This document shows positions 43,381 through 53,677 of a DNA stretch of 64,000 nucleotides, piece by piece. The first letter of the stretch is position 1; each line of letters begins with the position of its first letter. The stretch is taken from the NCBI GenBank assembly GCA_965221765.1, contig OZ244911.1, forward strand, positions 496,001 to 560,000, given 5' to 3'. The position numbers were made by a program, and so were the translations under genes. Origin of the DNA: Bin25 sp965221765. Its GTDB lineage: Bacteria > Bacteroidota > Bacteroidia > Flavobacteriales > Flavobacteriaceae. Under the pieces are notes generated by a model. The model was given only the letters and a program-made list of their open reading frames with translations, was not told the origin of the DNA and ran no database searches.

Positions 43381-44886
43381 TTACGATTTAGAAAGTGTAT
43401 TATGAGCTTCAAACACATCTTCAATAGTCCCTTTCAAAGAAAACGCGTTGACACTGACATGATCTAGTTCTCCATCCATAATCATATTAAATCCTTTGAT
43501 GGTATCTTTGATATCAACCAAAACCCCAGGCGTATTGGTAAACTGCTCTGCAACATGAAATGGTTGGGATAAAAATCGCTCTACTTTTCGAGCCCTTTCA
43601 ACAGCCGTTCGATCTTCTTCAGAAAGTTCATCCATGCCTAGTATGGCGATGATATCTAGTAATTCCTTATAGCGTTGAAGCAACTTTTTGACTCGCTGAG
43701 CACAATTATAGTGCTCTTGACCAACCACTTCGGGAATTAAAATGCGCGATGTCGATGCCAATGGATCAATGGCTGGAAAGATCCCCAATTCAAATAATTT
43801 CCTTGAAAGAACCGTAGTGGCATCTAAATGAGCAAAGGTGGTGGCGGGGGCCGGATCTGTTAAATCATCGGCTGGCACATACACAGCTTGAACAGAGGTT
43901 ATGGATCCTTTTTTAGTTGACGTAATCCGCTCTTGCATCGCACCCATTTCAGTTGATAGGGTTGGTTGATAACCCACAGCAGAAGGCATCCGTCCTAAAA
44001 GGGCCGATACTTCCGAACCAGCTTGGGTAAAACGGAAAATATTGTCAACAAAGAACAGCACATCTTTTCCTTGTGCCTCCCCGGCTCCATCTCTAAAATA
44101 TTCTGCAATGGCCAATCCTGATAATGCCACACGCGCACGAGCCCCTGGTGGTTCATTCATCTGACCAAAAACAAATGTGGCCTTTGAATTTTTTAATTCT
44201 TGATAATCAACTTTTGATAAATCCCAACCCCCTTCTTCCATAGACTTTAAAAATTCATCTCCGTATCGAACGATTCCCGATTCGAGCATTTCTCGCATCA
44301 AGTCGTTTCCTTCTCTAGTTCGTTCACCTACTCCCGCAAAAACCGATAGTCCACCATGTCCTTTAGCAATATTATTAATTAATTCTTGTATCAGTACTGT
44401 CTTGCCTACTCCTGCACCACCAAAAAGTCCAATCTTCCCTCCCTTGGCATAAGGCTCGATCAAATCAATGACTTTAATACCAGTAAATAAGACTTCAGTT
44501 GAAGTCGATAGTTCTTTAAAAGCGGGGGCAGAACGGTGAATTGGTAATCCACGATCTCCTTTTTTTTCTAATGGCGACATGCCATCAATAGCATCACCAA
44601 CTACATTGAACAAACGGCCATAAATCCCATCGCCAATTGGCATTTGAATAGGAGCATTGGTGGCTTTGACTCGACGTCCCCGATAAAGTCCATCTGTAGA
44701 ATCCATCGAAATCGTTCTAACCGTATCTTCACCAATATGCGACTGTACTTCTAGCACCAATGTAGCGCCTCCTTCACGCTCGATTTCTAAAGAATCATAA
44801 ATCTTGGGTAATTGGCCTCCGGATGGAAAAACCACGTCGACCACAGGCCCAATTACTTGGGAAACTTTACCAGTGGTTTGGGTCAT
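43381..44886 (-). CDS. atpD: F0F1 ATP synthase subunit beta
   Basis: 501 residues. The Walker A is GGAGVGKTVLIQELI, and the ATP synthase signature PAIDPLASTSRI, the block DELSEEDRTAVERARK and VALSGLAIAEYFRD are intact. It is the catalytic subunit of the F1 sector, synthesising ATP at the membrane. It forms an operon with atpC. Confidence 0.98.
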   Translation of the reverse strand: MTQTTGKVSQVIGPVVDVVFPSGGQLPKIYDSLEIEREGGATLVLEVQSHIGEDTVRTISMDSTDGLYRGRRVKATNAPIQMPIGDGIYGRLFNVVGDAIDGMSPLEKKGDRGLPIHRSAPAFKELSTSTEVLFTGIKVIDLIEPYAKGGKIGLFGGAGVGKTVLIQELINNIAKGHGGLSVFAGVGERTREGNDLMREMLESGIVRYGDEFLKSMEEGGWDLSKVDYQELKNSKATFVFGQMNEPPGARARVALSGLAIAEYFRDGAGEAQGKDVLFFVDNIFRFTQAGSEVSALLGRMPSAVGYQPTLSTEMGAMQERITSTKKGSITSVQAVYVPADDLTDPAPATTFAHLDATTVLSRKLFELGIFPAIDPLASTSRILIPEVVGQEHYNCAQRVKKLLQRYKELLDIIAILGMDELSEEDRTAVERARKVERFLSQPFHVAEQFTNTPGVLVDIKDTIKGFNMIMDGELDHVSVNAFSLKGTIEDVFEAHNTLSKS

Positions 44887-45041
44887 CTTTTATTGAATTT
44901 TTCGGCCACAAATATAAGAGACTTCCTCCTAAATTTTATCAAGGGGATTATATCATTAAGTTCCAAAAGCCATCGGAGTTTTTTAAGTCCACCATCGGTT
45001 CTAAAAATTCACTATACGCATGTAGAATTGCAGATTCAAAT

Positions 45042-45890
45042 TCAACGTTCATGACCAAGATCTGATTTTTTTTCTAATATCGCTTTTTTTGAGGTCGTAA
45101 AAATAATTTCTTTTTGGGGACGACATTGTTGCACTCTGGCTTGTAAAAATCGAATGGTTTGATTCATCATAAATGCTTGAAAATAAGACACATCACGGGT
45201 ATCTTGACTACGATAAAGAGCTGCCCAATACTTCGGTTTATCTTTTAATAACACAATACTTAAAGGACATTGATGATAATGTTGGATATAATTCATCAAT
45301 AATCGAGATAGTCGACTATTCCCATTAATAAATGGATGAATGGTGACCAATCGCATTTGAGCTTCAAACGCTAATTGGTAAATTTTAAAAATATCATTCT
45401 CCAATGTTTGGATACGTTCATTAATTTCCTCTATCAGATCAATGGTGTGTCTCACAACGGTCGTATAATCATAACCAGAACGACGAGGTTCAACACCATA
45501 CGTGACATAGCATCGTCGAAATTCACCGATTCGTGGATCAAACGTTCCACCGATCGCCCGTACAATCGAAGATTCATTTTTTAAAATTTGTCCGGAAAGA
45601 TCTTGAATCGAATCTTTTCTTAATGGTTTTTTTTCTTCCGCATCTTGCAATATTCGTAACAACGCTTGATGATGATCTTCCACTCTAGTAATCAAGTGCG
45701 GACTCGATACATAATCAGGATAAATGGCATGTTTTAAAATCATGATCGTATCCACTTGAGAATAAGGAATGCCTTCTAATCGACAACTATGATAAGTGAT
45801 AGCCATCCGATTAAAATCATGATAATTCGTATCATATTCTGTCCGTTCCAAATATTCAGAACATAAAGAAATCAATTCTTTTTCTCTCAT
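45042..45890 (-). CDS. Fic family protein with a divergent active-site motif
   Basis: 282 residues. The N-terminal inhibitory-helix motif SCRLEG (35-40) fits (S/T)xxxE(G/N), so it is a class II Fic. The catalytic loop is HPFINGNSRLSR (185-196), against the consensus HxFx(D/E)GNGRxxR: the metal-binding Asp/Glu is Asn and the third loop residue Gly is Ser. Fic enzymes transfer AMP or other groups to protein hydroxyls; whether this one is active or uses another substrate is open. It is a monocistron upstream of atpD on the same strand, with no obvious antitoxin gene. Confidence 0.85.
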   Translation of the reverse strand: MREKELISLCSEYLERTEYDTNYHDFNRMAITYHSCRLEGIPYSQVDTIMILKHAIYPDYVSSPHLITRVEDHHQALLRILQDAEEKKPLRKDSIQDLSGQILKNESSIVRAIGGTFDPRIGEFRRCYVTYGVEPRRSGYDYTTVVRHTIDLIEEINERIQTLENDIFKIYQLAFEAQMRLVTIHPFINGNSRLSRLLMNYIQHYHQCPLSIVLLKDKPKYWAALYRSQDTRDVSYFQAFMMNQTIRFLQARVQQCRPQKEIIFTTSKKAILEKKSDLGHER

Positions 45891-46031
45891 TTTAACGATT
45901 CATACCTCATAAGTCTAGACAATATGTTCCAATCCCATTCCCACGATAAAAAGTCGTTTTGTAACCAAAAGCTTTGGAACTTAAGTATATAATCCCCTTT
46001 ATCATAGGAGTTTACAAAAAGATGTTAATTT

Positions 46032-48902
46032 TTAAAACCGATAACGAACCGTTGCAAGGACTCGTGTTCCCACTTTTGGCATCCGAGGGTACAGCGAATA
46101 TTCGGTATTGAAAAGATTATCTATATTCATAGAAATAGAAAAGTCTTTTAGACTCAAGCCGACATTGGCATTGACGATAAACCTGGAATCAACCTCTCCA
46201 TCATACAACGGAGACAATAAAGATTCAAATTTTGAAGAATACAGAGATCCCATTCCGAAATTGAATCCATTGGTAGGATTATAATTAAACCCGAGGCGAA
46301 GACGGTGTATTGGTTTATTTAAGCCGAAAAAATCTGATTCCGTTGCTTCGGGGCCCAGTTCTTGACCTCTCCATATATTTTGACTGACCCATGAATAATT
46401 GGCATACGCTGAAATATCTTGACTAAATGTTATTCTACTTCCAAAATCTATTCCCGTATAGGATACTTTTTCAATATTACTATCAGAATAGGAATAAATC
46501 ACCACAGGTTTTTCTCGATTTGGATTTTTATCACTGCGTACAACAGCGAGCACTCCTGCTTGATTTTGATCGCCATTGGGGCCATAAACCAATTGCTCCA
46601 AGCCTTCAATAGCTCCATTATACAGTGGCTGAACTGCTGTTGTCCAAAGTAACTGAACGACTTGATCGACTGATGGGATGGGATTTGGACCAACAACTCC
46701 GGCTGGTAATCCCGTTGAAGGCACTCTCAATGCCCCATAAATATTTTGAACATATTGCAACATATGAGCTTGGATCACAGTATTTAAACCACCCCCATTT
46801 TTAATCGAATTTCTTACGTCGGTTTTTAAACTAGGAAATGCAACTAGTGGCGTGACCTGTCTGATTAGAGTGAAATCGCTCCCCGTCAAATTAAAAACAT
46901 CTAATGATAACTGAACTTTATCTCCAATTATGCCTTTCCACCCAATTTCAAAATTCACTTCACTTCTTAGTTTGGCTTCTTTCGTACTCTTGGGTTCAAG
47001 AGGTTGACCGTTAACACCAATGGTTGCTCCTGTTGTGATATCTCCTGCCAGGGCTAGTTTTGTTAATAATTCTTGGCTTTGCATATGTCCAGAAAAACTA
47101 GGCAAGAGACTAGGATTTATTCCTAGACTCTGAGCAAATCGATTAACACCAGCATCAACAGCTTGCCAGGGCGTTAAGCCCCCTAAACTAGCATTGGGAA
47201 TCCCGAATTGTTGATGGAATATCCCAACAACCGTAGCATAATTGACCCCTAAACCAGTTTGATTTGGAATCAATGGTTCTAAAAATTGTATCTCAGGATC
47301 TCTTGGAATATTAATCGGGTTTTTTCCGCCATAAAGCCATAGGTCTAATCGTTCCTCTGGTATAAATACAAAATCTGTATACAATTCAATTGCACTAGGG
47401 GTGATGTATGTTTGACTAAATGAAGCTCTAAAGGTATGTTTTGGATTGGGGTTGAAGACCAAAGCAGTATTGGGTGAAAAACTCACTTCACTACTATATT
47501 CATAGTGATCAAATCGTCCAGATAATACCAAATCCAATTGGGGAAGAATCTCTGATTTGGTTTGCAAATATGCCCCCGTAATGGTTAAATCATCATTGAC
47601 ATCGTTTCTTCCAAAAATAGCTGGAGAATCAAATTTTCCCGAACGTCTTTCAACGCCTAAAGTATATTCGGTATTGATGAATGATAGTTGATTGTTGTAT
47701 TGGATTTGGATTTCAGTTTGAGTGCGATCAATCACTGCTTCCCCACCAGTATAATAAAGAAACCCCTTTTCGTCGGGGTTGTTGATATTGGAATTATAAA
47801 CAAGTTGAACAAAGAAATTATCGTTTTGAGCTCGCGCTTGAAAGAAAATATCATTCGCATCTTGATACACTGGGCCACGATCTGTCCAAAAATTTACTTT
47901 CATATTAGCGATTCCTCCAACCGTTGTGATATTGAAATTATTATTAAGTTTAAAATACAATGAACCATCCGCTCTAATAGAGGTATTGTAGGGATTATAT
48001 TCATCAATTTCAAATTCTTCATCAGAGTTTACAAGTCCCTTTTGTATGGGGACATCCCATTCTCCATTTTGCTGATATCCAATATTGATTTTATAGCCAA
48101 AATTTTTCTTTGCATTGGTGCCTGCACTTCTTATTTGGGTTCTGTAGGTATCCAAATTTCCTCCCGTGAGTTCAATTTCGGTTCCTGGATATTTAAACGG
48201 ATCTTTTGAAAGAAAATGCACCACTCCCGATGAAACCCCTGGTCCATAAAGACTCGAAATAGGACCTCGAACCACCTCCACTCGCTCTAAATCAAGTGCA
48301 TTGAGTGTTGTGGCATTTTGATCAAACACATTCAATCCCGTTTGGACAATTCCACGATAGTCAAGCATCACATAAGCATCTGATGTTAATACGCCAGCAG
48401 GTCCTCTCAAATTGACATTCACTCGACTACCTGATTGTCGATGCACGTCTATACCTGCTAAATTTTCTAAGTAAAGGGTGGGGTTATGTAGTGGCTTGCT
48501 AGCTATTTCTCTTGCATAAATCACCGATACTGAATTAGTAGCATCTTGGATTCTTTCAAGCCTTCGTCCTGCAGTTACAATGACTTCATCAAGATTTTGA
48601 CCCTCTTGAAGGTATATCACCAATTCTTGGTTTTCAGCAAATAACTCCAATTCTTTAGCCACATATCCTGATTGATAAACTCCCAAAATAACTGGAAACG
48701 AATTCGGTGTGGGTAAGGTGAATTTTCCATCAAAATCAGTCAAGGTATTCGATTGATTTTGAATGACAACAGAAGCAGAAACGATTGGAATTCCTTCAGA
48801 ATCAAGCACTTTTCCCGAAATTTGAGCTCTTAAAGAAAGCCCCTGAAAAAGAAAAAATATTTGACTAGCCGTCGCGCAGGTTATTAAAATCTTTTTTTTC
48901 AT
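46032..48902 (-). CDS. TonB-dependent outer-membrane receptor
   Basis: 956 residues. Signal peptide, then a carboxypeptidase-regulatory-like domain (~28-110, SGKVLDSEGIPIVSASVVIQ), a plug (~115-240, NLDEVIVTAGRRLERIQDAT; VVRGPISSLYGPGVSSGVV) and a long beta-barrel ending in aromatic VRYRF. It imports a ligand across the outer membrane using TonB energy; the ligand is not deducible and no SusD partner is adjacent. The barrel has a large insertion around 540-680. Divergent from the acyltransferase gene at 49013. Confidence 0.93.
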   Translation of the reverse strand: MKKKILITCATASQIFFLFQGLSLRAQISGKVLDSEGIPIVSASVVIQNQSNTLTDFDGKFTLPTPNSFPVILGVYQSGYVAKELELFAENQELVIYLQEGQNLDEVIVTAGRRLERIQDATNSVSVIYAREIASKPLHNPTLYLENLAGIDVHRQSGSRVNVNLRGPAGVLTSDAYVMLDYRGIVQTGLNVFDQNATTLNALDLERVEVVRGPISSLYGPGVSSGVVHFLSKDPFKYPGTEIELTGGNLDTYRTQIRSAGTNAKKNFGYKINIGYQQNGEWDVPIQKGLVNSDEEFEIDEYNPYNTSIRADGSLYFKLNNNFNITTVGGIANMKVNFWTDRGPVYQDANDIFFQARAQNDNFFVQLVYNSNINNPDEKGFLYYTGGEAVIDRTQTEIQIQYNNQLSFINTEYTLGVERRSGKFDSPAIFGRNDVNDDLTITGAYLQTKSEILPQLDLVLSGRFDHYEYSSEVSFSPNTALVFNPNPKHTFRASFSQTYITPSAIELYTDFVFIPEERLDLWLYGGKNPINIPRDPEIQFLEPLIPNQTGLGVNYATVVGIFHQQFGIPNASLGGLTPWQAVDAGVNRFAQSLGINPSLLPSFSGHMQSQELLTKLALAGDITTGATIGVNGQPLEPKSTKEAKLRSEVNFEIGWKGIIGDKVQLSLDVFNLTGSDFTLIRQVTPLVAFPSLKTDVRNSIKNGGGLNTVIQAHMLQYVQNIYGALRVPSTGLPAGVVGPNPIPSVDQVVQLLWTTAVQPLYNGAIEGLEQLVYGPNGDQNQAGVLAVVRSDKNPNREKPVVIYSYSDSNIEKVSYTGIDFGSRITFSQDISAYANYSWVSQNIWRGQELGPEATESDFFGLNKPIHRLRLGFNYNPTNGFNFGMGSLYSSKFESLLSPLYDGEVDSRFIVNANVGLSLKDFSISMNIDNLFNTEYSLYPRMPKVGTRVLATVRYRF

Positions 48903-49012
48903 TGTTTTTACATTAGTTTTTTATCTATTTGTAGTTAAATGATTTACATAGTCATAAATATGACCTTGTTTTTTTTAGCAAACACGACAAACAAATGCGA
49001 ATTTAACCAACA

Positions 49013-50068
49013 TTGAAGTCAGTTTTTAATTCTGTAAACCATCTTGCAAAATCACTTTGCTATATCACTATTAAAAGTGCGTGCAAATTTATTAACATTC
49101 TTTACTTTAAAAGAGTGGTCGTTTACGGTAGAAAGAACATCCCCAAAAATGCTGGTATTATCTATTGTGCCAATCACTGTAATGGATTTTTAGATGCCCT
49201 TCTATTAGGGGCATACACTCCCGGAAAGGTCATTTCATTAACTAGAAGTGATGTATTTCATAAACGATTTTCTTGGTTTTTAAGTGCTATTGGCATGGTT
49301 CCTGTCTATCGGATGCAAGATGGGTACCGACAACTTTCAAAAAATCAAGATTTATTTGTTCAGTGCCGAGAAGTTCTAGGAAATAAAAAATCCATCATCA
49401 TGTTTCCTGAAGCGGGACAAAATTTAAACCGATATCTAAAACCCTTATCTAAAGGAAGTAGTCGACTAGCATTGGAATCTCAAAGGGAATATCCGTCAAC
49501 CGACATCTATTTGCAGCCTATTGGACTTAATTACAGCCATTTGACGGCTCCAAGAGGAACGGTACATTTGGTGTTTGGGAAACCCATTTTAGTCCGTAAT
49601 TTTCTTTCGGAAGTAAAAAAACAGCCGATTATCATCAACGAATTAAAAGAAGAACTCACTCAAGCAATTAAAAAAAACTTATGGCTCCCTGAAATTGAAG
49701 AGGGGTTCCAAGATCAATGGCGATTTGTGGACAACAAATCCGCTCGATTCCATTTTCATCTTCTAAAAAAAGAATTGCCACACCATCACCCCAAAAAACC
49801 TCCAAAGATCAAATCCACTTTGTTAATCCATTTATTAGAAATTCCAAATTGGATTATTTACCAAATTCTTAAAACAGTTCTCAATCTCTTTGATACCCAG
49901 TTATTTTATAATTCAATGAAATATGCTTTCGGCGCTATCGTTTTCCCATTGTATTGGGTGATCATTGGATTGATTTTATGGCTTTTTGCTGGATTATGGA
50001 TTGGATTATTTTGTCTCGGTGTTTGTGTAGGAGGTCTTTTTTTACGTCAATTACTCATTGCAAAGTGA
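49013..50068 (+). CDS. lysophospholipid acyltransferase (PlsC family) with C-terminal membrane helices
   Basis: 351 residues from a TTG start; no ATG is available. The acyltransferase motifs are NHCNGFLD (HX4D), FPEAGQNL (FPEG-like), and LNYSHLTAPRGTVHLVFGKP. Two or three hydrophobic helices lie at the C-terminus (AIVFPLYWVIIGLILWLFAG, then LFCLGVCVGG). This is the larger Bacteroidota type, distinct from the 248-residue enzyme at 1092. It probably acylates a membrane lipid precursor. Confidence 0.82.
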   Translation: MKSVFNSVNHLAKSLCYITIKSACKFINILYFKRVVVYGRKNIPKNAGIIYCANHCNGFLDALLLGAYTPGKVISLTRSDVFHKRFSWFLSAIGMVPVYRMQDGYRQLSKNQDLFVQCREVLGNKKSIIMFPEAGQNLNRYLKPLSKGSSRLALESQREYPSTDIYLQPIGLNYSHLTAPRGTVHLVFGKPILVRNFLSEVKKQPIIINELKEELTQAIKKNLWLPEIEEGFQDQWRFVDNKSARFHFHLLKKELPHHHPKKPPKIKSTLLIHLLEIPNWIIYQILKTVLNLFDTQLFYNSMKYAFGAIVFPLYWVIIGLILWLFAGLWIGLFCLGVCVGGLFLRQLLIAK

Positions 50069-50162
50069 TTAAACCCCAATCAACAACCCGTGATTTGACT
50101 TTCAAAATTCACTTGTAATCTCTTTTTCATTTAAACTGCGGTCTATTTTTGATTTTTGACTT

Positions 50163-50170
50163 TAATTTTG
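50163..50170 (+). promoter_or_regulatory. possible -7 element immediately before ypdA
   Basis: TAATTTTG matches TAnnTTTG and ends 5 bp before the GTG start. If genuine, the transcript would have almost no leader. It may be a chance match in AT-rich DNA. Confidence 0.3.
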
Positions 50171-50174
50171 CGCT

Positions 50175-51152
50175 GTGCATGATGTCATTATAATCGGAGG
50201 AGGGCCCATTGGTTTGGCTTGTGGTATTGAAGCGACTAAAAAAGGATTATCTTATATCATCATCGAAAAGGGATGTTTGGTCAATTCACTATACAATTAT
50301 CCATTGAATATGACCTTTTTTTCTACTTCTGATCGCTTGGAAATAGGTGATGTTCCCTTTGTATCTCATAATCCCAAACCCACTCGTTTTGAAGCATTAG
50401 AATACTACCGTCGGGTGGCATCCAATTGGAACTTACACCTCCATTTGTATGAACCAGTGTATGAAATCCTTTCGCTAAATGGAGGGTATTCCATCGTTAC
50501 TTCAAAGCAGAACTACAAAACCCAAAATGTAGTCATTGCAACCGGATTCTACGATTATCCCTATCTATTGAATGTGCCTGGCGAAGACTTGCCTAAAGTG
50601 CACCATTATTATAAAGAACCTCATCCATTTTATTCGATGGATGTTGCGGTCATCGGTTCTGCAAATTCTGCAGTTGATGTTGCCTTGGAAACCTATCGGA
50701 AAGGAGCAAAATCAGTGACAATGATTATTCGTGAGTCAGAAATTGGTAAAAATGTGAAGTATTGGGTTCGCCCCGATATTGTCAACCGGATTGAGACAAA
50801 AGAAATCATCGCTTATTTTAATTCCACTGTACTGGAAATCAAACCCCATTCATTGATTTTTCAAACGGTTGACAGCATGAAAGAAATTCCAAATGACTTT
50901 GTATTGGCCATGACTGGTTATAAACCCAACTATCATTTTTTAGAATCTCTTTTAATCAAAATCAACAAAGATTCATACAGAACGCCTCAATACAATCCAA
51001 AAACGATGGAATCCAATATCGAAGGTATTTTTTTAGCTGGAGTGGTTTGCGGAGGATTAAAAACCAACAAATGGTTTATCGAAAACTCTAGAATTCATGC
51101 CCAATTAATTTCTGAAGCAATCCATTCCAAAACCAATACTGTTAGCTCCTAG
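50175..51152 (+). CDS. ypdA: YpdA-like FAD-dependent disulfide reductase
   Basis: 325 residues from a GTG start. FAD-binding VIIIGGGPIGLACGIEATKKG at the N-terminus, a second nucleotide site SMDVAVIGSANSAVDVALE (~152-170, NADPH), and GIFLAGVVCGGLKTNKWFIE at the C-terminus. It lacks the CxxC of thioredoxin reductase and matches the YpdA type (SLYNYPLNMTFFSTSDRLEIG), which reduces bacillithiol disulfide. This suggests the organism makes bacillithiol. Confidence 0.85.
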   Translation: MHDVIIIGGGPIGLACGIEATKKGLSYIIIEKGCLVNSLYNYPLNMTFFSTSDRLEIGDVPFVSHNPKPTRFEALEYYRRVASNWNLHLHLYEPVYEILSLNGGYSIVTSKQNYKTQNVVIATGFYDYPYLLNVPGEDLPKVHHYYKEPHPFYSMDVAVIGSANSAVDVALETYRKGAKSVTMIIRESEIGKNVKYWVRPDIVNRIETKEIIAYFNSTVLEIKPHSLIFQTVDSMKEIPNDFVLAMTGYKPNYHFLESLLIKINKDSYRTPQYNPKTMESNIEGIFLAGVVCGGLKTNKWFIENSRIHAQLISEAIHSKTNTVSS

Positions 51153-51292
51153 TGTGACCACTACCATGATTCCTCATTCTTTATAACATTCAAGTTGTCT
51201 TTCATCCAATATATCGATAACCATAGGTCCTTTCAATACTTTACGATGTGAGAAACTTGCCTTTGGTCATCACGCTTAAAATTCTATATTCA

Positions 51293-51667
51293 ATGATTCG
51301 AAATCTAGTGTTTGCTCTTAGTATTTGTTTTACTTGCATAACAAATGCTCAAGTAGAGCGAGCCAAGGATACGATTCGAATTGCTAATGAAGAAATTGAA
51401 TATGAAATTATTATTATCGATGTTGGCTTTAATAGCTGGGTACTGACCAATGCCAAACCAAGAAATTTTTATTCACAACAATACCTCGAGACTAAAAATA
51501 GAATCTTTGTTTTGAGTTGGAATCAAAGAGTTTTGAGTTTTTACAATACCAAACTGTACGACTTTCAAATTGATTATGATTCTAGAATCGATTATGGTTA
51601 TGAAGTCAATTATTTACTCTACCACTACTTTCTCTTTTTTCAACAAAAGTATGGTCAAACGCTATAG
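51293..51667 (+). CDS. secreted protein, DUF6146-like
   Basis: 124 residues from the ATG at 51293 (signal MIRNLVFALSICFTCITNAQ). The GTG-type start at 51248 would bury the signal and is rejected. The mature part has EIEYEIIIIDVGFNSWVLT, RNFYSQQYLETKNRIFVLSW and IDYGYEVNYLLYHYFLFFQQ, matching a small Bacteroidota family of unknown function. Monocistron. Confidence 0.6.
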   Translation: MIRNLVFALSICFTCITNAQVERAKDTIRIANEEIEYEIIIIDVGFNSWVLTNAKPRNFYSQQYLETKNRIFVLSWNQRVLSFYNTKLYDFQIDYDSRIDYGYEVNYLLYHYFLFFQQKYGQTL

Positions 51668-51853
51668 ATGTTGACCTCCTCATAAGTCCGCATCCATCTT
51701 TAGTTAGTGAAAGAGAAAACATAACCATTTGGCTACTAGCACCCTATAACTTCTATAATGAAACTGATGGAGTAGATTAAAACGAAAAACGCTATTCTAA
51801 GACAAACCAGATGACATCCCAAGCATTTCAAGAGCTCATTAAACCATCATAAA

Positions 51854-53662
51854 CTATAGTTGAGTATAGATGATTTCTAATTCAACTTTTTTGTTTTGTA
51901 AAGAACTCTCTGGATTAGAACCCACCAAAACAATACCCAAAGGATTAATGATGGCCGATTGAGGATAGTCTATGGGTTGTGTTTGATCATTTAATTTAAG
52001 TGCTTGACTAATGGCTAAATTATTGATGTCTGAAATTGCAACCAGTCCTAATTCAACATTTTGGGCATCATTTCTAAGTATATTGAAAATATGATCGGTG
52101 ATGCGAAATTTAAATAAGACGGGGTTGTCTTGTTCATCTAGCTGTAAAATACCTCCAAATCTCTCTTTATTAGGATCTGGGTTGTTGGTGTTTTGATTAT
52201 TTTGAAATTCACCATAATCACTCAATGGCATGCCCGTGTTGTAGTCATAGAGATATAATCTTCTTGCCAAGAATGATTCTTTAGGAGTTGTTGGATCTAC
52301 ATGAAACACTATACTAGCTTCGTTGATTAACCAAAAATTAGCTCTTAATTCTTGAAGTGTTTGATTGAGTTGATCATCCGTCTGGGTTTCAAAAAGTCTC
52401 AATACTCCATGAAGTTGCCCCCCTTGAATATAAATTTTATCGGTAGGGGTGCCTTCTTTTGAACTATTGATTCGCTTTGTGATTTGATCATTGATTGCTT
52501 GATTTTCTAATATATTTAATCTTAGACCATTGACATTGATAAGAAATTGTGATTTTTCAACAATTGTTTGAGAAGTATCATCAGAATCTATTTTATCATA
52601 TTGATAATGAATTCGAATTACAGCTCTATTCATATCAAGAATCATATAGAGATCATCAGAAAATGAATCAGCATTAGGTTGGATGATAATTCCTTTGAAA
52701 TATTCACGAAACCTCCCTGTAGACTCTAATTCTGAACTCCCTTCTTTGGATAAAACATGGTTTTGAAAAAAAGTGATGTCTAAGGGGATTCGTATTCTAG
52801 GAGTTAATCGCGTTTCTGCTCTTGTGGTTTCATCGACATTGAGGGTGTTGGGATCATCAGATTCATAATTGATTCTGATTTCTTCAAAATCTAAAGTCAT
52901 CTGATGATCTGCCAATAATTCCCCAACAAATCCTTGTTTATATGGATCCTGGTTGGTATAATAAATTTCTTGACTTTCAAAATTATCAGTTGGATCGAGC
53001 TCATTGAGATAATAGGTGAGTTCATAAACTTTTAAATTAAACGTAGCAAACCGATTCCCATAGATTGAATCGATAGTATACACTTGGTTTTCTGTATCAT
53101 AAGCCGTATTATCCGTGTCTTGATTGTCATTGATGCCATCACCATCACTATCTTCTGATAAAGGATTGGTATTTCTTTGGCTTTCAATAAAATCGGTGAT
53201 GCCATCACCATCCGAATCGCTATTAGGATTATTGAGATCTACATCTCTAGAGTCAATCACTCCATCACGATCAGTATCTTGTTGGTTTGTAAAAAAAGGG
53301 AGTTCTAAAAACACCTGCGTTACTCGTTCATTTTCCTGTATCACTTCATCTTGAGTGTCTTCAGAAAGCTGATGAAAATCGCCAAAACGAGGACGGTCTG
53401 ATATCGTTAAAGCAGATATGATTTTTGCAGTGCTTCTACCAAAAATCGGATGGTCTATTTTCCCAAGTTGTGCAGTCGGTAGTCCATTGGCTTGAACGGC
53501 TAGATTTTTTCTTTGAAAAGTATAAATTGGAAACCGTTGTTTTCCCGAAATCAGTTTCTGTCCTTCGAAGAGAGATTTCCCAACGATATGGTATTCTCTC
53601 TCACATCCCATCAAAACACCAAACATCGTGATGCAACAAATAAATCTAAGGAAATGCTTCAC
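51854..53662 (-). CDS. DUF4270 family lipoprotein with calcium-binding-type repeats
   Basis: 602 residues from a GTG start with lipobox GVLMGC. DUF4270 covers most of the length (AVQANGLPTAQLGKIDHPIFG; LRLFETQTDDQLNQTLQELR; RLYLYDYNTG). An inserted stretch (~133-190) has DxDxDG repeats (DTDRDGVIDSRD, SDSDGDGITD, DSDGDGINDNQD), like thrombospondin type 3 or EF-hand calcium loops. The family is outer-membrane associated and usually sits next to a glycogen-synthase-like gene, as here. Function unknown. Confidence 0.88.
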   Translation of the reverse strand: MKHFLRFICCITMFGVLMGCEREYHIVGKSLFEGQKLISGKQRFPIYTFQRKNLAVQANGLPTAQLGKIDHPIFGRSTAKIISALTISDRPRFGDFHQLSEDTQDEVIQENERVTQVFLELPFFTNQQDTDRDGVIDSRDVDLNNPNSDSDGDGITDFIESQRNTNPLSEDSDGDGINDNQDTDNTAYDTENQVYTIDSIYGNRFATFNLKVYELTYYLNELDPTDNFESQEIYYTNQDPYKQGFVGELLADHQMTLDFEEIRINYESDDPNTLNVDETTRAETRLTPRIRIPLDITFFQNHVLSKEGSSELESTGRFREYFKGIIIQPNADSFSDDLYMILDMNRAVIRIHYQYDKIDSDDTSQTIVEKSQFLINVNGLRLNILENQAINDQITKRINSSKEGTPTDKIYIQGGQLHGVLRLFETQTDDQLNQTLQELRANFWLINEASIVFHVDPTTPKESFLARRLYLYDYNTGMPLSDYGEFQNNQNTNNPDPNKERFGGILQLDEQDNPVLFKFRITDHIFNILRNDAQNVELGLVAISDINNLAISQALKLNDQTQPIDYPQSAIINPLGIVLVGSNPESSLQNKKVELEIIYTQL

Positions 53663-53677
53663 TTATTTGAATAAACT

